64,000 nucleotides of DNA from Cryphonectria parasitica EP155 (GCF_011745365.1 NW_024468917.1:2599501-2663500); one strand, 5' to 3'; counted from the stretch's first letter, positions 46,818-59,700 are shown. Translations and numbers: made by a program. Notes: generated by a model from the sequence alone, not told the origin.

Positions 46818-48450
46818 TTTGGATATTTATTGGGGGGTGGATGTGTTGTGTGTGGTTTGTGTTTTATGGTAGGAGTCTGGTGTATCAAGGAAGAGATCTT
46901 TTCTGATAACTCTTTTATCAAATATTGTTCTGATGGTTGTATGTCTATAGTGTTGATGTCTTTCTTTAAGTTTGAATGAAGACAATGGGTCAAGGCAGAG
47001 TTTATATCTTCAGCTGAGGATACAGGCGTCACACAGTTGAGGCCTCTTCGGCCCCATCTCCTCCCTCTCTCATGACGACCATTGACATCAGCCAGGCGAG
47101 CCAGACACGTCGATCTCATGTTCCAGACCGTGAGCTGTGCACGCGCCCCCCAGGTTTCTTGGCCAAGTAGCGTATGAGAACATCAACCCTGGTCCCATTT
47201 TCATTGGCCAGTTCATGCTTATCGCATCCTGCCCCAGGATCCTGACGTGCGCCTTCCATCATTTCGTACAACCCTTGAAAGAAAGCGACAACTAGAGAAC
47301 AGAGAGAAAAAAACAGGCTGGCAGGGCTGGGCAGGTAGAATCGGGGCTAGCCTACGTTAGACGTAGCTGACGGCTTGCCAGCGTGTCCAAGTTTCAGGGT
47401 ATATAGTGTTGTTTGTGTGTCTTTTTGGCCGGGTGACATTGTTGGTAACCAGCCTTAGCGCATGACGGGGAGAGAGAAGGACCCTGAATCTTTGGCGGGA
47501 GAACCCTGAAATCGCGACCCCTAAGGTTATTCGCCTCGGGACGACGTCATGGCGGCTGGGATGTATAATACGCCATTGGCTGGGGTGGGCTTGTGAGCGT
47601 GCTGGGGGCGTGGCTTAGGGCGGTGATGTAATGGGGTGTCATCCCTGTTTTGTTGGCATTTCTACGTAGATGAAGGTAGGACAACCAACGAATGCATTGA
47701 TGCTCTGCTGAAAAGAAGGAGAGAAGGAAGAAGGGCGAATGGATGGGATGGGCTCAGAAGTAAAGTGGGCTTTTGGTCATTGATTGGGTATGGGCCAGGT
47801 GGAAGTGCGACAATTCGAAAACTTGAGGGCCAATATGGAGTTGAATACGTGTACAGTATGTACTGTGCCCAGCGAGGTGCGTGGTTACTGCTGTACCAAT
47901 CAGAGAAAGCAGAGCACAATCTTGTTCTTCAGAACATGTATGCCTACCGTACATTGATAAGTACACTCCAGTGCATTGAATTGCATAGTTCATTGCATCG
48001 CAGCCGGGAAATACAAGTAAAACAAAACAGGCGGCTGCTGGTTGTGTGCGCCCTCGGAGCCCCTCGTCATCAGTGCCAAGGCTCCATTGCATCGCTGACA
48101 ACGCACCTTCAGAGAGATTCCTCTCGATCATAGTCACCAGCTCGATTCTCACACGTCTTATTTTGCACCAATGACATACCTAGACAGGTAACTCACACCC
48201 ACATTGATCTCCTCAGACCATGTTTATTGTGCTGGCTCGAGCGGGTGAATGCCACGAAACAGAGGAGAGAAAACAGGTATGCACATAGGGCTACTACTGT
48301 AGTACTCACAATCATGCGGAGGCATACAGAAGCGCTGAGTAAGCACAGCATGGGGAATATGCTGTGCGAATTGAACCTGTCTCTTTCTCTGGCCTTTGCC
48401 GCTCTGTAGCTCGCATGCACCCACGACATGAGATGCTTATATTGATCGCA
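46818..48450. promoter_or_regulatory. 1.6-kb divergent upstream region
   Basis: Between the small basic protein gene and the AsaB/CmcJ-like gene. CA/TG-rich near 46820-46980. An open frame at 47636-48133 has no ATG near its start and no family resemblance. No RNA gene is recognised. Confidence 0.5.
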
Positions 48451-49558
48451 ATGCCGACTTCGCCAAGGGAGAATCGCCGGGATGTGCGCACCAAATTGAA
48501 GTACTATGACGATCCAGGAGACGGAACTCTTCCTCTTCCTGTTGTGGTCGGCGAGCAAGTAGACTTCCCACCTCTTTGGGGCTCATGCTCATTGAATAAT
48601 GAGTCTAGATTGTGAAAAGGTTAACAGTCCTGAACAGTAACACCGTGACAAATGAACGTCCTTATATCGAAGTAGATGTGACCATCAAGGATGTCGCTGG
48701 CTGCGAAGCTGAGTTCAACCTTGATGACCACGGTTTCTGCTTCGTCAGACACAACAGCAGCGAGAAGCAGTTCCTTGACAAGACGTCAATCGAGAATGTG
48801 TATTTTGCTGAAGTCCAGCAGTTGGTAAAGAAGATGTGAGCTTCACTGGAGAGTTTATCACTGATCTTAGCCTGCACATATCACAACTGCAGTAATACTT
48901 AAATATTTATCTGGTCAATGATCTGATCTCGACGTGGTGCAGCACTGGCGCTTCTCGTGTCGTTCTCTTTGACCACAAAGTCCGCCGCGGACCCTCGGAC
49001 TGGCATAAGCTGGGGAAGAACAACCGTCTGAACGCGGGACCGCTTCATAGGGTCCATGTCGACCAGTCGTATGCTGGTGCTGAGCTGGCCCTGCGACAGC
49101 ATCTGCCGGACGAAGCAGATGATCTCCTCAGGCAAAGATACCAGATCATCAATGTCAGTCAGATTTCCTAGCACTTATCTTCAGTCTGAATTTCGCAATC
49201 AGTGCGCTTCCTTGTCGAGTCTAACCTCTCAGCTCAGATCTGGCGTCCTATCCAGACCATTTTCAAGGACCCTATCGCGGTGGCAGATGCGAGTTCGGTC
49301 AGCGATGATGATCTGGTGGCGGCATCGGTGATCAAACCCACCTCGGTGGCTGAGACCTGGACTGTCAGACCGAACCCTGACCATCGGTGGTTTTACAAGG
49401 GCGCTCAGCAGCCCGATGAGGTCCTGCTGATCAAGTGCTTCGACTCGGACACCTCGGTAGCTCGACGGGCACCGCACTCTGCTTTCAGAGATGCGGCGTA
49501 TGATGGTGGAGAAGATAGGCAGAGTATTGAGGTGCGGGTTCTTGTCATCTATGAATAG
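48451..49558 (+). CDS. AsaB/CmcJ-like oxidoreductase (secondary-metabolism hydroxylase/desaturase family)
   Basis: Family members act in fungal secondary-metabolite clusters (AsaB of aspergillic acid; similar to CmcJ of cephamycin tailoring). Exons are 48451-48554, 48638-48835, 48943-49153 and 49238-49558, giving 277 residues. The first intron has to be a GC-AG intron (GCAAGT donor at 48555) to join LPVVVGD to NTVTNERPYI; all GT donors give stops or frameshifts. Family features are KYYDDPGDG, LDDHGFCFVRH, ASRVVLFDHKVRRG, the HVDQSYAGA segment with an HxD pair, RYQIINIWRPI, and a distal His in RRAPHSAFRD. The HxD...H pattern resembles Fe(II)/2-oxoglutarate enzymes, but mechanism is not proven. 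The substrate is unknown. Confidence 0.85.
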
Positions 49559-49873
49559 GAAGATCAAGTGCTTGGGCTAAAGCCCGTCCTGAATGTCATG
49601 CAATTCCAAACACACTCTGAGGTGGGCTTGTTTGGCGCTCAGGATATGGATTTTATGCCTAATCTAAGTATCAAGCTTATACTGTGCATCTTTGGTCAAA
49701 TTCTAAACCCCCAGCCTGTATGGAAATATTTTGTGTAAAGGAGAGAATGAGCCCATCTACTTTTCTGCGCAGAAAAGAAGTAACGAAATTGACTGCTGCC
49801 TCTCCAAGGACAACAATCCGCCTCTTTAAATGTTCTTTGCAATAAGAAGAAAAGTTCCGCCCTGAATCGTTCT
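49559..49873. other. Short convergent spacer between the AsaB-like and LovD-like genes
   Basis: 315 nt of AT-rich 3' flank; no gene seen. Confidence 0.6.
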
Positions 49874-51245
49874 CTATTTGGCCACTAGGCCCTCATACAC
49901 AGCACGCTCCAGCTCATCGTACAATCTGGCCACTATGGGATCAGCAAATGGCAGAAGGGATACCTGGAGCACGGCTGCCACTCCGTTCGTTCGGTCGATC
50001 CACTGCACACAATTGCGTTAGGAGATTATTCACAGATTCTTATAAAGAGAAACCAAGGCGCAAGAGGAAAGAACAAGAAAAGAAAGAATGAAACGTACCC
50101 AACGAGGATTGACATAACCACTCCACATGATGCTTCCCTTGGACCTCTTGCCCGGAATATCCTCGAGATTCGTCAAGCCGCCGAATGTAAAATTCATGGG
50201 CATCCCCGGCGGATACTCGGGGCAATAAAGAAACTGCGCAGGCCCCACCCTGTCTATCAACCGCATCTGCAGCTCCTCGTCAAGCTGAGGCTGAAACAGC
50301 AGGTCCATGCTCTCCTGGCTCAGCAGCTTGCCCTGCAGGACGGCGCGGAGCAGCTTGGCGTAGTCCCTCGCGGTCGAGTACAGTCCCGCGCCTCCGCTCT
50401 CGACGGGGTGCTCCTCCGGGACGGGGAACGGGGCGCCGGCCAGAACCCCGCCGGACCCTCGATACGGGATGCCGACAGGCTCCTTTCCGAGCGTCTTGGG
50501 CCAGAAACCCGTCTCGTTCATGCCGAGGGGCACCAGGATGTTCTGGGCCATGTACTCGCTGACCTTTTGGCCGGTGACCCTCTCGAGCACAAACATGGCC
50601 CAGTCGACCGAGGTCCCGTACATCCAGTCCGTGCCGGGCTGGAAGAGGAGAGGGGTCGAGTAGCCCTCCATGGTCATGGTCATGTTGATCTTGTCCTTGC
50701 CGACCTTGCGGCGCCATCTCATGAGGGGCTCCTCGCTGAGGTCATAGCCCAGCCCTGTCGTGTGCGTGAGCAGGTGGCGGAGGGTGATGGGCGAGGGGTT
50801 GGCCTCCAGGTTGGGGTTGCCGGCCTTGTCGAACCCGCGCAGGATCTGCACCTCTTGGAGAAAAGGAAGCCGGGGCCGGACGTCCTCGTCGAGGGTCACG
50901 AGGCCGCGCTCGACGGTCTGGAGGATGCAGATGGCCGAGGCGAGTTTGGTCATGGACGCGAACCAGCTCAGGGTGTCGGAGCCCCACGGGCTTGAGTCTC
51001 GGGGTATATCAACACGGCCAGCTGAGCCTTCAAATAGAACGCCTTGATTTTGGTGACAAAGACGAAAAGAAAATTGCCCGAAAATTAGCTGCCTGTCGTT
51101 TACTCTTTTACGGACGATGGGGGATGTCTTCTTGTTCAGGCTCACCATCTCTGTTCACGACGGTGAAGGCAGCTCCGAGCACTTTGCCCTTGGTCGAATC
51201 TCCCTTGGCAACGTAGGCTGCGAGGATCTCGTTGAGCTTCTCCAT
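49874..51245 (-). CDS. Beta-lactamase-fold serine hydrolase/transesterase (LovD/EstB-like)
   Basis: Class C beta-lactamase-fold enzyme; fungal relatives include esterases and the acyltransferase LovD of lovastatin synthesis. Exons are 51146-51245, 50099-51042 and 49874-50002, giving 390 residues. The first exon encodes MEKLNEILAAYVAKG and VLGAAFTVVNRDG. The catalytic SxxK is SMTK, with Tyr in WMYGTSVDWA. Other landmarks are LRHLLTHTTGLGYD, GGAGLYSTARDYAKLLRA and the last-exon segment WIDRTNGVAAVLQ. The middle of the protein lacks any signal peptide. Position tail to tail with the AsaB-like gene suggests a shared secondary-metabolite role, but no polyketide or peptide synthase is seen here. 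Confidence 0.92.
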
Positions 51246-53389
51246 TCGCGCTCTCTCTTTCACACCTGCTGGAGGTGTTTTCTGGATGAATTCTGGCGGC
51301 CGAGGAGCAAATAAAAATTCCGTAACGTATAGCCTGATAGTCGCCTTCTTCTTTTATTTTTATTTTTGTGCAGGGTAGGAAGTAATATAGACTCAAGAGT
51401 TTCCGATCTTGAGATATTGGAATTATAGGCCACAGGAACCGAGGTGGCCCGGCCGGGGATGATGTGTCAGTACTGTATGCCCGATGACCCGCCGACGAAC
51501 GCAGTGTAGTACGGTAGTGCATCCATTATTAATTCAGTCTTCAGCCGCAGACTGCGCAATATTTCCCTGAAATAATTTACCAAGTTCCATAGTATGCAGG
51601 TGAGCACACTGCAAGTTTGTCAGCAACTCAGAAGCCCCTCCATATGCCGCTATCGTCATTCTCAGGGTGGTGCAATGGTCAGTTGCGTCGAGCTGATAAA
51701 TTTACGCACCTGTGTGTTGATATGAGTTGGTCGGACTATACTTCCGATGGGGCAGCCCCGAAGACCGGAATCATCATGAATATTTGTGTGGAACTGAGTG
51801 GAAAGCTGCTTTGATGATTAGCTACTCAAGTATGTGTCCAGTAGCTCTGATTGACAGACTTGTGTGGTTGATATAGTATTGTTGCAGGTAACATTGTATT
51901 ACATGGCACATGACAAGCCGTGGGTTGGCTTGTCCTTCCTCGTAGACCTTACCACATTGTGCTCATTACCTGTGGACTGTTGCTTGAGGAACTCATTTAC
52001 AGTAGTAATGCTAAGAAACTTGTAATACTCTTGTGCGCTGCTGGTTGAGCCCCTAGTAGTCCATCTTGCTTTCTGGAGAAGTATTGTGAGTGTCTCTCTT
52101 GGCCTCTACTTAATTCCTTCTCATAATAACAGTTCCTGCTCTCATGCAAGACCTCTCCATTCTACGCCTGTGACTGTCAACTGGAATCATATCGAAGATC
52201 TTTCAGTATGAGACCTCGGGAGTGGGGCCACCTGCTTCTAACTCATTGCATATACTACAGCGCCTCAAGGTAAAAGAATGCTTGACCCACGACTTGCGAG
52301 TTGCCCGCAGTGATGGCTCGAGGCAGGGATTGGATACAAGAGAGCATATGTCTAGACTGGGGACTTGAAATTAAGATTAATAATTAAGAACAGATGTCAC
52401 AGGGCAAAGGAAAGTTCCGGCTGGCCTAACTTTGGTCTGAAGTCAAGCCTCGCAGGAGATCAGACCAGAGAGGCCCCAGCGACGGAAGGCGTTGCTGCCG
52501 TGCCGAGCCGAAGGACGACTTCAAGTGACGGGGCTGCCGGGCTGCAGACTGGGCGCGCGCATGGCTGGTCTTTGTATGGTCGAGGTGGGAACGAACAGCA
52601 GAGTTCGCAGATCATGGGAGCTTCTTTAGACGGCGCGCCCGTAGCTACCCTGTTTCATTAAGGCTCACACCGGCGACGAGTCCCGGCAATGACCAAGCTG
52701 GGGTGTTGCCCTGTCACGCCTGTATACTACATGTGTGGCATGATAGTGGGTATAGCCGTGGGGATCGACCAAACTGTCACAAAAGAGAAGGGAAAGAAGA
52801 ACAAAGAAGGAATGAAAACGGGCCTAGAGATCAATGATCATGTATACACCCGGCTATTTCGAGGTCGGATTTCTTTACAAGGCCGTCGGCGAGGTGTGTT
52901 TGATTAATTCCGAAGCGCGCGGCGGGCGACACGCGAACCTGCAAGGCCGGGGATGAGAAGAGCGAGGTTTCTCGGGAATAATACTGTATGGTAGACATGA
53001 TGTATTCAGTGGCGTGACGTTCCAAGCCGGTTTGACCCTGTGAAACGGGGGATCGTTTTGAAGTTTGGCTGAAATTCCAGTGAGCAGGCTGACAGAGCCG
53101 GACAATTCTGTTTTAGGGAGGGAGCGCGTTCCAGGGCCAACCGTAGGTTTTGATACCGAATCTCTTCACCCTGCTGCAGTATTTGATAAGAGACTTTGGA
53201 CCTGGACAAGCAACCCCTCCACCAAATACAAGGAGTACCGACGTTGGTGGGGATTGCCTGCTGGGCTGGCCGCAATTAATGTTAGGGGTACTATAATGAA
53301 GGAGTACTTACTTTCTTCCATTGTAGAATCAAGGTGAACTTGTACGACGAGGAGAGGAACTCTCTCAATACGCCATGCAAAGCCACAAG

Positions 53390-53420
53390 CATCATCATCA
53401 TCATCATCATCATCATCATT
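53390..53420 (+). repeat. (ATC)n microsatellite
   Basis: About nine ATC units ending in ATTATGATGC, in non-coding DNA. Confidence 0.95.
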
Positions 53421-54177
53421 ATGATGCAGTGTTGCCACGAGACCCCTTGCAGGAATCAACCTGCCCCTCAGCCCTAAATATCGTCCCCTTTTCTCTGAAG
53501 CTGAACAATACGCCGAACCTGGCAACACCAGATCCTGCATCTCCCATTTGGTGCTGACGATATTTGGACGGCCCCCAATTGGACTGAGTGTTTTTTTTTT
53601 AAAGTACGGGACTGTTCTGGTTGCCTATTATTTAGTGTCCTTAGTGAAGCCTCTTGCATTTCACACTAGGTTCGGCACTTGGAAAGTAATTTTTTCCCTG
53701 TTACGCTGCAGGGAGGGCATTGGCCGGGCATATGGGTAGGCGGGTGGAAATGAGGAAGTCTTGTGTCTTCATGCTCTGGCAGGGTGCATCCGAGTGATGA
53801 TCAAGGATTCTGGACAAAAGGTTCGAGGGAGTCTCACATTAGGCCCAAATCTTCACCAACTTTGTGAGGCAGGAGCAATTGCATATGAAGAAACCCAAGG
53901 TGGAAAAGAGAGAGAAAGAGAGTAAGCTCGACAAACAACGTGGGAAAAGGGGCCATACTGACAAGTCCAAGCCCTTACACTGCCGGAGTCACCTATAGGA
54001 GAGTACCTGCAGGTACCCATCTTCCCGTTCTTACCAATATACTGCTGGGTGGGCATTCTGGGGGCCCTGGATGCGGAAGTAAGTGCCCCTGGCTAGCAGT
54101 GCTTACGGGCCAGTCAGGAGGCGTAGCGCCTCTTCCATACGTAACACACAATGCCTGGTGGGTTACGATCTGCAGTC

Positions 54178-54200
54178 TTTTTTTTTTTTTTTTTTTTTTT
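54178..54200 (+). repeat. Poly(T)23 run
   Basis: T homopolymer in the gene-poor region. It could be a poly(A) end of an old reverse-transcribed insertion, but no flanking target-site duplication was found. Confidence 0.9.
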
Positions 54201-55761
54201 GTGGTGGCAGACACAAGGCGCCCGCTGCGGGAAGGGAAAAGATCATGCTGCAGCCACCTAAGCCACTGCAGATACTGCTGCAGCTGGGGTCGTAGATTGG
54301 CGCTGCACGCCATCACCCGGGTAGGGGGGGGGGCGGGGGGCGTACTGGGTCAGGCACTTTCGGGCAAGGAGAGGAGGGCTCGCCAGGGGCGACCCAACAA
54401 ACAGGAAGGGCGAACCAGCCAGTCAACCCCCTTCCCTAGATATACACTGCAGCAGTATACTGACTCTATAGCCTCAGCGTCCCTCCTGCACCTAATCGCA
54501 GCAGATACCGGTAATTAATTAGATAAAAATCGTAAGAGAAAATGGCCAAGTCTCATTGAATTATACCACTCTCATTCTCTCGCACACAAACACGCCTCTT
54601 ACAGATCACTCAAGTATACGTAGTACTACAAACCATAGCAGAGTATACTATGTGGTAGTACCAAAGTCTCGGCTGACCCCACGCCCACCCCACAGCGCAC
54701 GTCTGTGCCTCCTGGAACCCCTATAGCAGACGCTGTCAAAAAGACTATACTACTGCAGTACATGGTACAGTACTACCAGTACAGTAGTTATGGCATGTCT
54801 GTGTGTGCGCCCCCCTGGCCACCACCCCTTGCGCCCCGCCCCACTGACGTTAACTGCCGCGCAGGCACAGTCCTATATACAGTAAGTGGTGGTGGCACCT
54901 ACTGGAGGAGGCGCCCATCCTTCAGCGCTCGTGGTTCAGCCATGACCATAGCACCACATCACCATTGTGCTGGATCTGAACCCGATACCCAGACTAAGGC
55001 TTGACGGAAGTGTGGGTGGACCCCTTTCTCGATAATTGTACCCGTACCCGTACACGTGCTGTAGACCAGTTTGCAACCCGGAACCGTCATCCTCCTGCAG
55101 CGTGCCGGTCCCCCTGGCCCCCAAAAGGCATCCTTCGGAGAAAGAAAAGAGAAAAAAGGGAAGGAAAAATAGAACCCTCCTCGCAACGGTCATCATTGTG
55201 ACGGCTGCAAGAGGATACGGTACGTTGTGTTGCACGCAGGATTTACCACCTGACAAGAAAAGAGGGAAGCTTTGTTCGTTATCAAGGTCAAGAAAGGGGA
55301 TCCAGATCCAACCTGTCGCATTTAGGCGCGACACACCCACCTTTTTTCTCCTTCCCTCCGCCACCAGCCCAACCAAGGGGTCACGGCACAGGACCAGGAA
55401 CAGCAGGATCAGCAACGCCGCGCAGTGCAGACCGTTTGTTCTGCATCAGAAGAAGGCTCTCAGCAACCAATCCTCTTGTCTCGACCTTGCGACGCCTCCC
55501 GTGTCTTCCCTCCTGTAACGTCGCTGGACTTTCGAGGGAGTTTGTTCGTCAGGGTCGACTTTCAAATTCTCCTCAGCCCTGCCACTTCACGCACACGCAA
55601 CACGCACGCACTCTATCTCTGTGCCACCCAAGGTCGGCATTCAACACAGGCACCCCTGGACCCAACAAGCCAAGAGCCCCATACTTCACGCAGGCACGCG
55701 CCCACTACAGGTCCAGGCCCAGGTCCAGGCCCAGGCGCAAGGCACAGACAGGCACAAGGCG

Positions 55762-55792
<31 letters not shown>

Positions 55793-55807
55793 ACACACAC
55801 ACACACA
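55762..55807 (+). repeat. (CA)n microsatellite in the probable leader of the MIT-domain gene
   Basis: A run of about 45 nt of CA with one TA interruption. It lies upstream of the MIT ORF start and is probably transcribed. Confidence 0.9.
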
Positions 55808-56484
55808 GACACAGACACACACCAGGAGAAGAGAGATCGATCGCCTTTTGTTCCCTCCTTGATCTACGTCCTTTCTCCGGCACAGATTACCGCTTGTGGT
55901 TGCTAGGATTGACAACGACAACACACGTTCGCCTTCTTCATCTTCCTTTCGACCTGCTGTTTTCTGTCGGCCCTCTTCTTGGCCGGCAGCCATCTCCCAA
56001 CCTCTTTCGCACCCCTCACCCCTCCCAAGCGCAACCTCAAGCCCTCCCTGTCCCAGCTACTGTAAACCTGTCTGGGGGGGCGCATTCTGGTCGGCAAGCT
56101 GCAGCCCGCCCACTCGCATTGGATCGACCGTCTGATCGTTCGGCTGAAGAGATAAAGGCCCAGACACAAAGAAAACCCCCAAAGAGAGGAGAAGACGTGA
56201 TAGGTGAAGCGCCATAGACTTGCCAAACTCGGTCCAGGGTCCTTCTCAGAAATACGCAGGCACGGAAACAGTCACAGACGGCACAACCCAGCGAGCACGA
56301 CAACGCCCTCCCCCTTTCCCTACCCAGGGCGCCCAAACAGCCGCGACGCAGCAGACAAGACAGATAAACCACCGAGAATTTGTGACGCAGAGGGAATCGG
56401 GACCGTTTCCTCTCTCCCACAAGCCGGGAGAAGAGGGAGACACCGGTCCCCCCCTCGGCCGATCCCCCCAAGACGGCTGCAGAG

Positions 56485-56717
56485 ATGTCCTCACCTCATG
56501 TATACTCCCAGGCACCACCACATGCACGGCAGCCCGCCTCTGCATCGGCTACCACATCCCTTCCCGCCTCTGCATACAACTTCCACCTGAACGCTGCCGG
56601 CTCAACCTCCAATCTGTCCGGAACCTCTGCCTCCTATTCCGCCTCGAATTCCACGTCCCGCTCGACCACGCCTGCATCCCAGACCACCTTCTCCTCCTCC
56701 AGGAGACCCCTCTACCC

Positions 56718-56748
<31 letters not shown>

Positions 56749-59700
56749 TTTCTACAACATCATCAACAACAACAACAACAACAACAACAATATCAACAAC
56801 AATATCAACCACAACAGCCGCTCTACGATTCCTCCGTTCCCGTCTCGAGGACCGCCTACGGTGCCGCCTATCCAACCAACAACAATAAGCCCTCACATAT
56901 TGTCAATACCGCCCCTCACATCTCTTCCGCCCTCAACTATCCCCCTCCCTCCCAGTCGTCGAGCTTTTCCGCCTCGGCACTGCCGCGCACCTCATCCCTG
57001 CTCCCACCGCCTCGCATCACCGTCAATGAGGGCAGCCGCAAACAACCTCCTCTCTACAACCCTTTCAATGCCTCCCCCTTTGCCGAGCCATTGAACGAAC
57101 GCGACGACGAGCCCGTCTCTCCCAGAAACGTGCGGCGCCGTGGTTCCAGGACGCACTCGCGCTCGAGTAGCCTGGGGGGCCTGAGCGACGGCTTTCGAAA
57201 TCTCAATCGCTGGTCCATCTCCACCGCCTCGAGCCGTGCCTCGAATGCCACACCCTCGACAAAGCCCAGGTTCTCCCGGCGGATGAGCATCGATTCCACC
57301 ACCCTCTTCTCGCAGTCGAACCAGGCCGTGTCTCCTAGGAGGTTACACAAGGGCCGTCCGTCGACCGCCGGCGGAGTAATTGAGGAGAGCCAGACCTCGA
57401 TACCGCCGCTGGAGACCCTACCTCCCATACTGACCCTGCCGTCTCTGGACCAGGAAGATTTCGAGCGGGCTGTGCTGTCGAGGCAGGAATCGAGGGCCGA
57501 GAACGACCTGGGGGGCCGCCTCGGTGATGATTCTGTCCGGGCCCACGAGACCTCATACCTGTCCATGTCCGCCCGTGCCACGCCGGATCCAACACTACCC
57601 ACGTCTGCCTTTTATCGTGACGTCAACGCCAACATGACGCACACCGAAGAGGCCCCGTCCTCCACCTTTGTCCGCGGCCATCAGAGGAGCCGCTCACAGG
57701 GGCTGAAGAGCAGCACCGACAGTGCGTCCTCGCCCAGGACGCGGGACCGGGCCAAGCAGCCCTCGCAGAAGGCGATGCTCTCCAAGGCCCTGCAGAAGGC
57801 CAACACCGCCGTCCAGCTCGACAATGCCCAGAATATCGACGGCGCCCGCACTGCCTATTGTGAGGCCTGTGACCTACTGCAGCAGGTCCTGCAGCGGACC
57901 CCTGGGGATGATGATAAGAGAAAGCTTGAGGCCATCGTAAGTCTTCTTCCTGCCCTTCTTTTTCTTCCTCCCCCGCCTGTCTTTCTCTTCTGATCTGCGG
58001 TTGTTGTTCTGGTCATGCCAAGCAATACTGACACATAGTGTCCGACCTGAAGCGCAAGACGTACTCTAGCCGAATCGAGGAGCTGGATCAGATGCTCCCC
58101 GAAGACGCAGAAGATGGCAAGGCACTGCCCCAAACGCCAGCAAGTACCAGTACGGGCTATCGGACCAGGGCCACCTCGGTCGCCTCGACCACCGATGACT
58201 TTGTCCAACAGCCAGCGAGACAACGGTCGGACACTGGCCGCAGCCAGCAGAGCGTGCCCAACTACGCCAGACCTACATCTGTTGCCTGGCGGTCCCAAAT
58301 GACAACGGGCAGCAGCCCAAAGGCTGTATATGACGGTCCGAGATCCACGACAACGACGACGACATCGACTACCAACAACAATAACTTTGGGGAGCCCTTT
58401 GACCGAGCTCAGTCCTCCTTCTCCCATCGCTCACCCCGCCGTGCGCAGCCTGCGGATCAGGACATGTTTTTAGCCCGACCCATGGAGAATGAGTACATGC
58501 CACAACCCCTTTCCCCGCGACGACCAATTTCCCCTGTGAGAGCCCCAAGTCGCGTGAGTCCGGATGCGCCCGGCCGAAACGAATTCGCAGGTGATCAGAA
58601 CCGTCTGGCCCCTGATCTGTCCTCGCAGAGGGGCCATCAGCGGACGAATAGCCACGAGTCAATCTCCTGGTTAGATCCGATCGACGAGTCGGGAGGCTCG
58701 TCGGCGTCATCGGTACACTCGAGATCATCGTCGATAGGCGTCAGGAGAAAGCACATTCGAGCGGTCAGCGGCGACACCGAGGCCGAGTTCGATGCAGCGC
58801 TTGACGACGCAATAGAGGCCGCATACGATGATGGGTACGAACCTGTACCACCCGCCGAGCAGCCACGGCAAGTGAATCTCGATCATATTATCGACGAGGA
58901 CGATGTTGTTGCCCAGGCACTGCGAAAGGTGCAGCTGGCCAAGGAACGTGTCCGCCAGTCGGAGATGGAGATGCAGAGGCTTGCGAGCGACAGGGACCAG
59001 CGGATGCGGGCTCTGCAGGAAGAAGAGGAACAGACGCTGCCGGAAGGATTCTACGATGGGTCTGATTCCGACGACGACGAGGAGCGTATCCTGGAAAAGA
59101 TGACCGACGGCTACGCCATCGAGGATTTCGCGCTCGTGGGCCAGCAGTCATCCAAACCTCGCATTCCCCGCGAGTCCGATTCAAGCGAGCAGGCGTCACG
59201 CACATGGAAGAGCTCCGCGACGTCGAACCCGCCCACGGCGGCGAACACGACCCTTTCCACTGTCTCGGAGAACGCGCCAGTTCCGTCCCTTTTCAAAAAC
59301 CAGGGCCCAATTGCGCCACCTCCGACGCAGTCGCTGCCAAAATTACCGCCCCAGCGGCCCGCTTCTGGTGGCCGAGACAGCGTGCGGGACCGTCGGCTGT
59401 CTGGGCAGAACGCCAAGCAGCTGAAGATCGAGACACAGCAGCTTGGGCCTAAGATCAGGGAGCCGGCCACCGCGGGTCCCATGCTGCAGCATCCGGAACT
59501 GCCTTTGAACACTATGCAACCCCAGACCGCCGGCCTCATCACCCAGCAGAGGCAGACCCTAATGGCTGCCCCCAGTCGATCTATCTCGTCACACCGCGGG
59601 CCGTCGCCCATCCCTTCTGGCATCTCCATCGAAGCGGCACCTCCAACGCCGCCTGTGCCTACCGGCTTCCAAGACTCGGACAGCCGTTCTGGGTCGTCGT

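Larger units (their letters stand above)
51246..56484. other. 5.2-kb gene-poor region with simple repeats, palindromes and a G-rich patch
   Basis: Apart from a probable MIT-gene leader in 55,424-56,484 (pyrimidine-rich, CA repeat), I find no gene. Features are (ATC)n at 53390-53420, T23 at 54178-54200, a G-run cluster at 54319-54349, TAC/GTAC-rich palindromes at 54,440-54,930, and (CA)n at 55762-55807. Base composition is not extreme, so heavy RIP is not obvious. No transposase, reverse-transcriptase frame or terminal repeat is recognised. Confidence 0.55.

Noticed and set aside
47636..48133. 165-codon open frame upstream of the AsaB-like gene
   Set aside because: Starts without ATG, has no recognisable domain, and its composition is unlike neighbouring genes.
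51660..51735. tRNA-like D-arm word (GGTGCAATGGTCAGTTGC)
   Set aside because: No acceptor-stem pairing and no TPsiC-arm sequence downstream, so not a tRNA gene.
54178..54200. Poly(T) as the tail of a retroelement
   Set aside because: No flanking target-site duplication, internal promoter or reverse-transcriptase sequence.
55424..55906. Overlapping open frames upstream of the MIT gene
   Set aside because: Repeat-driven (CA)n translation products in a pyrimidine-rich leader; no family resemblance.
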